DNA of 5,764 nt from Halovenus sp. (GTDB lineage Archaea; Halobacteriota; Halobacteria; Halobacteriales; Haloarculaceae). Made by a program: the position numbers and the translations under genes. Within the stretch, counting starts at the first letter, position 1. Each line of letters begins with the position of its first letter. Under the pieces are notes generated by a model, which worked only from the letters and a program-made list of their open reading frames with translations, was not told where the DNA came from and did not search any database. Positions 1 through 5,395 of the stretch are shown here, in pieces. Location: positions 1-5,764 of the forward strand of contig JAQCNR010000452.1 in the NCBI GenBank assembly GCA_028274925.1, read 5' to 3'.

Positions 1-1677
1 CATCTGCCCGGCAAGAAGGTCAACGAGATGATTGCACACGTCCGGTACGCGACGCCCGGCGTGGGGCTCATCTCGCCGCCGCCGCTGCACGACATCTACT
101 CCATCGAGGACCTCAAGCAGCTTATCCACGACCTGAAGGCCTCGAACCCCGACGCAGACATCAACGTCAAACTCGTCGCAGAGGCAGGCGTTGGCATCAT
201 CGCGGCTGGTGTGGCGAAGGCAAACGCCGACGTGGTTCACATCTCCGGTGACTCCGGCGGAACCGGTGCCTCACCGAAGACGAGTATCAAAAATGCTGGC
301 ATCCCGTGGGAACTCGGTGTTGCCGAGGCGAATCAACTGCTCTGCCAGACCGGACTGCGCGACCGGATCCGTGTGACGACTGACGGCGGAATGAAGACAG
401 GCCGAGACGTGGCAATCGCCGCGCTGCTCGGTGCCGAAGGCTACACCTTCGGGACAGCGTCGATGGTTACCTCTGGCTGTGTGATGGCCCGGCAGTGTCA
501 CGAGAACACCTGTCCGGTCGGTATCGCAACCCAGAACGAGAAGTTGCGCGAACGGTTCCCCGGCCAACCACAGCACGTCATCAACTACATGACCTTCATC
601 GCGCAGGAACTGCGCGAAATCATGGCCGAACTCGGATTCTCGTCCATCGAGGAGATGGTCGGCCGCGTCGATATGCTCCAGCAGCGCGACGACGTCACAC
701 AGGAGAAAGCGAAGAAACTCGACCTCTCGTCGCTGCTGGTCAAGCCAGAGCGCCCGGAGGGTGTGGACCGCTACAAGACCCGCCAGCAGGACCACGACGT
801 GGACGAACAGATAGACTGGGAACTCATCGACGAGGCGAGTGACGCCATCGAACACGGTGAACCGATGACGCTCACGAAGGAAATCGAGAACGTCAACCGC
901 GCCGTTGGCGCGACGCTGTCGAACGAAATCTCTTCGCACCACGGCGTCGAGGGCCTGCCCGAAGACACGCTCACTGTACGATTCGACGGCACCGCAGGCC
1001 AGAGTTTCGGCGCGTTCACGCAGGACGGCGTCACGATGGAACTGGTTGGCTCTGCAAACGACTACCTCGGCAAAGGATTGTCCGGCGGGAAACTGGTCGT
1101 CCGGCCGCCAGAGGAGGCAACCTACGACGCCAGCGAGAACATCATCACCGGCAACGTCGCGCTGTACGGCGCAACGCAGGGCGAGTGCTACGTCAACGGT
1201 GCGGCCGGCGAACGGTTCGCAGTCCGAAACTCTGGTGTCAAAGGCGTCGTCGAATCAGTCGGTGACCACGGCTGTGAGTACATGACTGGCGGTGCGATTG
1301 CCGTGCTGGGCGAGACAGGCAAGAACTTCGCGGCCGGGATGTCTGGCGGCGTCGCCTACGTCTACGACCCTGACGGGACCTTCGCCGAGCGCGCGAACAC
1401 CGGGATGGTCTCGCTGTCGGGAACCCTCGAAGAGTCCGACCGTGAGATGCTGACCCGACTGGTCGAAAATCACGCTGCCTACACGGACTCCGAGCGGGCC
1501 GACGAGTTGCTCGCCAACTGGGACGACGAACTCGACAACTTCACGCGCGTCATGCCCGACGCCTACGCGGAGATCATCGAGGACCGCGAACGCGACGACG
1601 TGCGCAACGAACTCCCCGAATCCGCGACACTCGAAGCGGGTGACCTTGGGGCGACGATGCGCTCGAACGCAGACTGA
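1..1677 (+). CDS. gltB: Glutamate synthase (GOGAT) large subunit, 3' part
   Basis: This is the last 558 codons of the glutamate synthase large subunit; it is open from base 1 and ends in TGA. The enzyme makes two glutamates from glutamine and 2-oxoglutarate in cytoplasmic ammonium assimilation. The visible part begins inside the FMN-binding synthase barrel (LISPPPLHDIYSIEDL near residues 23-38, then GGTGASP with IPWELGVAE further on). The 3Fe-4S cluster cysteines follow with the family spacing C-x5-C-x4-C at codons 160, 166 and 171, in a CHENTCPVG context. From about residue 290 to 480 runs the glycine-rich GXGXG beta-helix domain (for example GKGLSGGKLVV and GAIAVLGETGKNFAAGMSGG). About 390 residues follow the cluster, as in complete bacterial GltB, so the C-terminus is intact. 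The N-terminal amidotransferase domain must lie upstream. The first ATG, at base 28, is an internal methionine. The electron donor (NADPH or ferredoxin) cannot be read from this part. Confidence 0.97.
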   Translation, partial: HLPGKKVNEMIAHVRYATPGVGLISPPPLHDIYSIEDLKQLIHDLKASNPDADINVKLVAEAGVGIIAAGVAKANADVVHISGDSGGTGASPKTSIKNAGIPWELGVAEANQLLCQTGLRDRIRVTTDGGMKTGRDVAIAALLGAEGYTFGTASMVTSGCVMARQCHENTCPVGIATQNEKLRERFPGQPQHVINYMTFIAQELREIMAELGFSSIEEMVGRVDMLQQRDDVTQEKAKKLDLSSLLVKPERPEGVDRYKTRQQDHDVDEQIDWELIDEASDAIEHGEPMTLTKEIENVNRAVGATLSNEISSHHGVEGLPEDTLTVRFDGTAGQSFGAFTQDGVTMELVGSANDYLGKGLSGGKLVVRPPEEATYDASENIITGNVALYGATQGECYVNGAAGERFAVRNSGVKGVVESVGDHGCEYMTGGAIAVLGETGKNFAAGMSGGVAYVYDPDGTFAERANTGMVSLSGTLEESDREMLTRLVENHAAYTDSERADELLANWDDELDNFTRVMPDAYAEIIEDRERDDVRNELPESATLEAGDLGATMRSNAD

Positions 1678-1698
1678 GGTTCTGCCGGGACCGCGGCG

Positions 1699-1705
1699 TT
1701 TTCAA
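1699..1705 (+). promoter_or_regulatory. TATA-like box for a leaderless epimerase transcript
   Basis: TTTTCAA is the only T-rich run in the 50-base gap after gltB. Its centre lies about 26 bases before the epimerase ATG, the usual distance from a haloarchaeal TATA box to the transcription start, so transcription would begin at or next to the ATG. No Shine-Dalgarno sequence precedes that ATG, which fits leaderless translation. The T4 run could equally help end the gltB transcript. This rests on spacing and base composition only. Confidence 0.4.
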
Positions 1706-1709
1706 CCCG

Positions 1710-1726
1710 CCCGCGTGAATCGCGGG
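1710..1726 (+). repeat. Perfect 6-bp inverted repeat abutting the epimerase start
   Basis: CCCGCG, five bases TGAAT, then CGCGGG; the repeat ends one base before the ATG. It lies between the TATA-like box and the predicted transcription start. It could be a protein-binding site overlapping initiation, or the final hairpin of a read-through gltB transcript. It is short and GC-rich, so chance is possible. Confidence 0.35.
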
Positions 1727-1727
1727 T

Positions 1728-2699
1728 ATGGACACGGCACTCATTATTGGCGGAACGCGATTTATCGGCAGACACCTCACAGACGAACTGCTTGACTCCG
1801 GGTACGATGTAACGCTGTTCAATCGCGGGACACGCGAGAACCCGTTTGCTGACCTCGACGACGTCTCACAGTACACCGGCGACCGGACCAGCGGTGCTGC
1901 GCTGAAAGACGCCAAGGAAGCGGTTGAACCTGAACTGGTCGTCGACTGCGTGGCCTACTACCCTGGTGAAGTCGAGATGGCTGTCGACGTGTTTGCGGAT
2001 GTCGAGGCCTATGTCTACATCTCCAGTGGCGCAGCCTACGAGCCAGATACCATTCCAAAACGCGAGGACGAGACTGCGCTGCGGCCCTGCAGCGAGGAGG
2101 AAGCCGTCGACGATAGTCACGAGACTTACGGCGCTCGCAAAGCCGAAGGTGACCGATTCGTCTTCGAGGCGGCCGAGGATGGCGTCAACGCGATGAGCGT
2201 GCGGCCAACTATCGTCTATGGTCCGTACGACTACACTGGCCGCTACAAGTACTGGGTCGACCGGATCAAATCGTACGACCGCGTGCTCGTCCCCGGCGAC
2301 GGGACGAACATTCACCACCTCGTCTCTGTTTACAACACCGTCCGGGCGATTCGACAGGTCGGCGAACACGGCGTTCCCGGCGAAGCGTACAACGCAGGCG
2401 ACCACACCGTTCTCACGCTCGAAGAGTTGTTAGACACGACTGCAGAGGCTGTCGACGCTGACCCCGACTTTGTCACCGTCAACGACCGCGAACTCGCCGC
2501 CGGTGACCTCGAATCGACGGACTTCCCGCTGTACAATCCGAACGTGCACGTGCTCTCGACGGAGAAACTGAAAGCGATTGACTGGGACCCGGTCACGCCA
2601 GCGGAGTCGATAGCGCGGTCGGTCGGCTGGGACGGCGAGACAGACCGAGACCCGGGACCGGATCGTGAGCAGGAAGAACAGGTTCTCGATTCGCTGTGA
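1728..2699 (+). CDS. Extended SDR: NAD(P)-dependent epimerase/dehydratase, CSP41-like
   Basis: This 323-residue soluble protein has an N-terminal Rossmann fold. The nucleotide-binding motif GGTRFIGRHL is at residues 8-17 and beta-2 ends in LFNRG (30-34). An Asn-Arg at this place instead of an acidic residue suggests NADP(H) rather than NAD, which is an inference. Ser99-Ser100 in YISSGAAY and the Tyr134-x3-Lys138 pair form the usual SDR catalytic set, followed by RPTIVYGPYD (159-168), typical of extended SDRs. The GGTRFIG...LFNRG pattern resembles the subgroup that includes plant chloroplast CSP41 proteins and many bacterial and archaeal 'epimerase/dehydratase' proteins of unknown substrate. 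The last 20 residues are an acidic tail typical of halophiles. The substrate is unknown; a nucleotide sugar is possible but unproven, and no sugar-pathway genes adjoin it. The start is the first ATG of the frame, with a TATA-like box at leaderless distance. Confidence 0.9.
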   Translation: MDTALIIGGTRFIGRHLTDELLDSGYDVTLFNRGTRENPFADLDDVSQYTGDRTSGAALKDAKEAVEPELVVDCVAYYPGEVEMAVDVFADVEAYVYISSGAAYEPDTIPKREDETALRPCSEEEAVDDSHETYGARKAEGDRFVFEAAEDGVNAMSVRPTIVYGPYDYTGRYKYWVDRIKSYDRVLVPGDGTNIHHLVSVYNTVRAIRQVGEHGVPGEAYNAGDHTVLTLEELLDTTAEAVDADPDFVTVNDRELAAGDLESTDFPLYNPNVHVLSTEKLKAIDWDPVTPAESIARSVGWDGETDRDPGPDREQEEQVLDSL

Positions 2700-2716
2700 G
2701 TTACCCTCGGTCGAAC

Positions 2717-4063
2717 TCAGTCGGCGTGGTCTGGCTGCGCAGAGTCGCCGCCGAACGCCGACCGTCCCGCCCGATACGTGCGACCGACGAGCGTGCTGAC
2801 GCTGTTACGTCGAACGGTGAGCAGTCCAACTCCGAGCAGGAGATAGACCACAGTGAAGGCGTACAGCACCACGATGCTGAGTTCCGTTGCGGCCGGGTTG
2901 GCGTAGCTCTGGATAATATAAAACTCCGCGAGCACCTGCATTCCGAACAACACCAGTAAGACAACCGCCTCCCGGCCCGTGATCTCGAAGTTCGTCAGAA
3001 TTGCAATCGCGAAAAAACTCTGGGCAGCGGTGATCCAGACTTCGGCGGCCTGTTTGCTGTCGAACGGAAGAGTGCCAACCGCGCCGGCAGAGATGGAGTA
3101 GACCAAAGCGAGCGTCCCGATCAATAGCGTCCACTGGTTGAGCTTCGAGGATATCAGGGCGTTGAACCCCGCCGTTGAGCGGGCTTTGTTGACGAGATAG
3201 GCGACGATGATGAGTTCGGGTGTCTCAGAGGCGAGTGGTGCGAGCCACTGAATCATGAAAAACCGAGGAATGCCGTACTGCAACCCGAGCTGTTCCAGCC
3301 CCTCCGCGAAGGGATGCACTGCGGTGAAAATGACTGCGCCAGAAAACGCAAATCCGGCCAGCACCGCCCCGATTCGTCTGGCTTTCGACCACTGCTGGAA
3401 ATACGCTGGAACGCCGCTGTGATGTTCCGTGTTCTCGACATCGCCGCGGATGATGACGACGAGATAGAGTGCGTAGAGACTGACGAGAACGAGTGTATCG
3501 AGTGGTCCAATGCCCCCGCTGAGCGGGATCAAAAAGGCGTAGGCAGTTGCTGCGAAGAGGAAGGAAATCTCGACGGAGATTCGCCTGTCAAGCGTCACCG
3601 CGTCGGCCAGGAACCCGTTGCGGCTCTGGACGGCGTCGTCGCCAGTTCTGGCGACGCGGGCAATAGTGAACAGCGCGATGCCTGACCAGCCGAGCCCGAT
3701 GAGGATTCGGTTCGCGCCAGTCATGTTCGCAACTGCGAGGTTAGCCGATTCCACGGAGCCAGCGCCGGCCTCCCACGCATACAGCGCGTCGACAGCGTAC
3801 TCGGGGGCAACAGCCAGCACCGCCAACACGGCAATCGCAAAGGCCGGCGGAACGTCTTTTTCTGCTGTTTCAGCCGCCCACGCGAGCAGAAACGCCGCAC
3901 CGATAATCGCGAGCCCAGCAATCATAACCGCGGCTGTCGGTGTGATAGTTTCTCCCGGGTGGATGCCGCTGTATCCGCCATAGGAGAGGACCAGTCCGAG
4001 CCACGGAACTGTCAACGCGAGCGCGCCAGTCACGGCAGCCAGCGGGTGTCGAAGACGAGACAT
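2717..4063 (-). CDS. Divergent cation/Ca2+ exchanger-superfamily membrane protein
   Basis: This 448-residue, very hydrophobic protein has about 11-12 predicted membrane segments (roughly 8-28, 43-63, 74-96, 107-135, 163-183, 187-206, 232-250, 268-292, 299-325, 340-357, 364-384, 393-415). Two internally related stretches resemble the alpha repeats of the cation/Ca2+ exchanger superfamily (COG0530-like). Alpha-1 carries APEYAVD (86-92) then ANMTGANR (112-119); alpha-2 carries ASETPEL (278-284) then SSKLNQW (305-311). Each half keeps one Pro-Glu (Glu88, Glu283), matching the two ion-binding glutamates of the archaeal NCX structure, but other ion ligands differ. Similar proteins are usually annotated as sodium:calcium antiporter or sodium:proton exchanger. 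Exchange of Na+ or H+ for another cation is likely; the ions are unknown. The long loop at 207-230 and the charged C-terminal tail (417-448) are probably cytoplasmic. The ATG at 4063 gives a complete first membrane helix. It converges on the epimerase with 17 bases between stops. Confidence 0.85.
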   Translation of the reverse strand: MSRLRHPLAAVTGALALTVPWLGLVLSYGGYSGIHPGETITPTAAVMIAGLAIIGAAFLLAWAAETAEKDVPPAFAIAVLAVLAVAPEYAVDALYAWEAGAGSVESANLAVANMTGANRILIGLGWSGIALFTIARVARTGDDAVQSRNGFLADAVTLDRRISVEISFLFAATAYAFLIPLSGGIGPLDTLVLVSLYALYLVVIIRGDVENTEHHSGVPAYFQQWSKARRIGAVLAGFAFSGAVIFTAVHPFAEGLEQLGLQYGIPRFFMIQWLAPLASETPELIIVAYLVNKARSTAGFNALISSKLNQWTLLIGTLALVYSISAGAVGTLPFDSKQAAEVWITAAQSFFAIAILTNFEITGREAVVLLVLFGMQVLAEFYIIQSYANPAATELSIVVLYAFTVVYLLLGVGLLTVRRNSVSTLVGRTYRAGRSAFGGDSAQPDHAD

Positions 4064-4090
4064 CTATCGAATCACTGGTCACCACGGGGG

Positions 4091-4104
4091 CTATTCTTTT
4101 CGTC
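4091..4104 (-). promoter_or_regulatory. Candidate promoter of the exchanger gene
   Basis: On the minus strand this reads GACGAAAAGAATAG. A CGAAA-like BRE element runs into an A-rich TATA-like box whose centre is about 32 bases upstream of the ATG. That would give a start site only a few bases before the gene. No other AT-rich block lies closer to the start. The call is based on spacing and composition only. Confidence 0.33.
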
Positions 4105-4141
4105 TCAGTAACGACTCCCAACGAGCTATGACAGTCTGCTG

Positions 4142-4180
4142 AAAAAAGTGGCCGAGTCCAGTCTGGATTCTCGCGGACTC
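4142..4180 (-). terminator. Minus-strand hairpin followed by T6, terminator-like
   Basis: Read on the minus strand, GAGTCC (4180-4175) and GGACTC (4159-4154) form a 6-bp stem with a 15-base loop. GGCCAC and a run of six T (4147-4142) follow. This resembles an intrinsic terminator for a transcript coming from the right. AGCTATG/CATAGCT (4124-4130 and 4181-4187) forms an outer 7-bp inverted repeat around it. No annotated gene lies upstream on that strand, so if it is real it would end a small RNA or an antisense transcript. Confidence 0.3.
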
Positions 4181-4232
4181 CATAGCTACGCTGAACAGTG
4201 GCTAAATTGTTCGGTCGCTCTCGGAATCAACC

Positions 4233-4250
4233 ACAACTCACTCTAGTTGT
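4233..4250. repeat. Inverted repeat abutting a TATA-like box
   Basis: ACAACT, six bases CACTCT, then AGTTGT: a perfect 6-bp inverted repeat whose last base is the first T of TTTATATTT. A dyad just upstream of a TATA box is a common position for archaeal activator or repressor binding, since it covers the BRE region. It reads the same on both strands, so it could control plus- or minus-strand transcription. Confidence 0.35.
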
Positions 4251-4258
4251 TTATATTT
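4250..4258 (+). promoter_or_regulatory. Strong TATA-like box (distal, upstream of HalOD1)
   Basis: TTTATATTT is one of the two best TATA-like sequences in the window. Its centre is 23 bases before an ATG at 4277, close to leaderless spacing for the 46-codon frame there. If it serves the HalOD1 gene instead, the transcript would have a leader of about 130 bases. The reverse strand (AAATATAAA) is also TATA-like, so the promoter could face left. Confidence 0.4.
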
Positions 4259-4331
4259 GTGAGTAATACCACTACGATGTTGGCCACTGCGGGCTGTTTC
4301 TCGAATAGTCCTTGCAAGAATCACAACAGAG

Positions 4332-4339
4332 TTATAATA
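4332..4339 (+). promoter_or_regulatory. TATA-like box (proximal) for the HalOD1 gene
   Basis: TTATAATA lies 71 bases before the HalOD1 ATG at 4410. At standard archaeal spacing (about 26 bases) transcription would start near 4360-4364, inside the palindrome at 4358-4369, leaving a leader of nearly 50 bases. This is the most plausible promoter for the gene, though the distal box is a rival. Confidence 0.43.
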
Positions 4340-4345
4340 GCTGCG

Positions 4346-4374
4346 CTCCTTAACAGCGTTAGCGCTAACAGGAG
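4346..4374 (+). repeat. 12-bp palindrome with extra half-site and flanking stem; possible operator
   Basis: GTTAGCGCTAAC (4358-4369) is a perfect 12-base palindrome. Directly before it, TAAC at 4351-4354 adds a third half-site, so TAAC, GTTA and TAAC occur in alternating orientation. CTCCT (4346-4350) and AGGAG (4370-4374) flank the block and are reverse complements. As DNA it looks like an operator over the predicted transcription start. As RNA made from the distal promoter it could fold and hide the AGGAG, a Shine-Dalgarno-like sequence, in a stem. Confidence 0.42.
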
Positions 4375-4409
4375 TCTGAGATTTCACATGTTAGAATCAA
4401 GGGCCGACC

Positions 4410-4727
4410 ATGGATGACGCAAAAAGCACACTCGACGAGAGACTGGATGATATGACTGCGGACGGCGAGTCTGTGCAGACTGACTGGCGCGGCAACGACC
4501 AGCCGCTCGTTGCGATTGCTGAAGCGGTGGCCGCATTTCTGAACGTCCCGCCGTCTGAACTTTCGCCGTTGGGAAGGGTTGTCGATGGTGACGCGCTCAA
4601 ACAACTCCTTACGGGAGGGAACCCGGAAGCAAACCCTGTGGTTAGTTTCGAGTATCAGGGCCTAGAAATCACAATTACGCACACTGAAATACTGATTATC
4701 GAGCCAGCACCGACAGCAGGACACTGA
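4410..4727 (+). CDS. Stand-alone HalOD1 (haloarchaeal output domain 1) protein
   Basis: This 105-residue acidic, soluble protein has a HalOD1-type domain at about residues 31-98. It begins with a helix (PLVAIAEAVAAFLNV), then SELSPLGRVVDGDALKQLL, a short loop, and a terminal beta hairpin (VVSFEYQGLEITIT). The pattern of a helix ending in a PxEL step, a 'V-D-x-DAL' second helix and a beta hairpin is the family signature. The domain is found alone and at the C-terminus of haloarchaeal signalling proteins, and is presumed to be a signal output or interaction domain; its biochemical activity is not known. The first 30 residues are a hydrophilic, probably flexible extension. An in-frame TAG at 4392-4394 makes ATG 4410 the most upstream ATG; Met15 (4452) is an alternative. 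There is no good Shine-Dalgarno sequence. It ends 11 bases from the stop of the opposing DUF7344 gene, suggesting a functional or antisense link. Confidence 0.83.
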   Translation: MDDAKSTLDERLDDMTADGESVQTDWRGNDQPLVAIAEAVAAFLNVPPSELSPLGRVVDGDALKQLLTGGNPEANPVVSFEYQGLEITITHTEILIIEPAPTAGH

Positions 4728-4738
4728 CTCGCTCGGTG

Positions 4739-5395
4739 TTAGTCTGCAACGGCAACACTGTGAGCGATTGCTGAGAGTGTGATTCCGCCCAACAGTCCAA
4801 CGAGTATGACAGTCGAGGCCAGGTCCATTACTGGACCGGTGAGTTGTCGGCCCACGAACAGTATCGTCCCAACGAGTGTCACGCCGAGGTAGAGTTTGTA
4901 CCAGTCTCGCTGGCCCGGGTCGTCGAGATAGGGTTCCAGTTGGGCCGCATTTGGGCCGAGTTCGATAGTACCGCGATTCTGGTCGAAATCGACGACGTTC
5001 ATATCATCCATCTTTGGGAGATGGCACTGGTAGAGCCCGATATAGACACGCTTGCGCTGGGCCGATGTGATTGCGCGCGTCGTGGTATCGTTTTCCAGCG
5101 CAGCAATATGTTCCGCGACATCACTCAGCGTTGTCTCCTCACCATTCTCGTTCAGATAGTGCAGTGTCTGTCGCCGACGACTGTTTTTGAGTATCTCGAA
5201 AATCTGGTCGAGTGGCAGGTCGTATTCACCGTCTTCTGACAGATGTTGCTCGGGGGGAAGCTCATCCGGCGACTCTCCGTTCCCCGTTGTCGATGGTAGT
5301 GACTCTGTTGGCCCCGAGTCGGATGGCTGGTCTGGTGGCGCCTCTGTGCCCTCCAGTTGTGTCGGTTTCCGGTTGGCATCCGCTGCACCCATCAT
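4739..5395 (-). CDS. DUF7344 winged-helix-like protein with two C-terminal membrane helices
   Basis: This protein of about 218 residues matches haloarchaeal DUF7344 proteins. A disordered acidic, Pro/Ser/Thr/Glu-rich segment (about 10-58) leads into the conserved domain (about 60-154). There, DQIFEILKNSRRRQTLHYL and TTLSDVAEHIAALEND form a helix-turn-helix-like part, and QRKRVYIGLYQCHLPKMDD plus VVDFDQNRGTIELGPNA the helix and wing. Two membrane segments follow (about 166-182 and 192-217), so the domain is probably held at the inner face of the membrane. A DNA-binding regulatory role is inferred from the fold; no target is known. The start is uncertain. The frame stays open up to an ATG at 5653, but those extra 86 residues are Arg/Trp-rich and poor in acidic residues, unlike a halophile protein, so I chose the ATG at 5395; the adjacent ATG at 5392 is equally possible. 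GGGGAG lies 11 bases upstream, far for a Shine-Dalgarno sequence. It converges on the HalOD1 gene. Confidence 0.8.
   Translation of the reverse strand: MMGAADANRKPTQLEGTEAPPDQPSDSGPTESLPSTTGNGESPDELPPEQHLSEDGEYDLPLDQIFEILKNSRRRQTLHYLNENGEETTLSDVAEHIAALENDTTTRAITSAQRKRVYIGLYQCHLPKMDDMNVVDFDQNRGTIELGPNAAQLEPYLDDPGQRDWYKLYLGVTLVGTILFVGRQLTGPVMDLASTVILVGLLGGITLSAIAHSVAVAD

Larger units (their letters stand above)
4064..4409. other. Divergent intergenic region with dense regulatory-like structure
   Basis: This 346-base gap separates the divergent exchanger and HalOD1 genes and is visibly more AT-rich than its surroundings. It holds the exchanger promoter, a hairpin followed by a T run on the minus strand, two strong TATA-like boxes on the plus strand (4250-4258 and 4332-4339), an inverted repeat abutting the first, a 12-base palindrome after the second, and an 8-base palindrome CTTGCAAG at 4311-4318. 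No tRNA-like cloverleaf or transposase remnant is visible. A 46-codon open frame (4277-4417) is the only ORF of note and is treated as doubtful. Confidence 0.6.

Noticed and set aside
271..942. 223-codon open frame on the minus strand opposite gltB
   Set aside because: It is the antisense shadow of a highly conserved gltB region, with no recognisable motif; long antisense frames are common in GC-rich haloarchaeal genes.
1866..2405. 179-codon minus-strand frame opposite the epimerase gene
   Set aside because: The opposite strand carries the SDR motifs in frame; this frame has no domain pattern and no promoter.
3314..3983. Two plus-strand frames of about 120 codons opposite the exchanger gene
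   Set aside because: They mirror transmembrane-coding sequence; the minus-strand product has clear alpha repeats and these do not resemble anything.
4124..4200. tRNA or insertion-sequence end in the divergent gap
   Set aside because: The inverted repeats do not form a cloverleaf, there is no T-loop consensus, and no transposase fragment or target duplication is visible nearby.
4728..4738. Terminator between the convergent HalOD1 and DUF7344 genes
   Set aside because: The only pairings (such as ACAC/GTGT) are four bases long and no T run follows on either strand.
4844..5239. 131-codon plus-strand frame opposite the DUF7344 domain
   Set aside because: It looks mildly acidic, but it lies wholly across the conserved DUF7344 coding region and has no promoter or homology signature I recognise.
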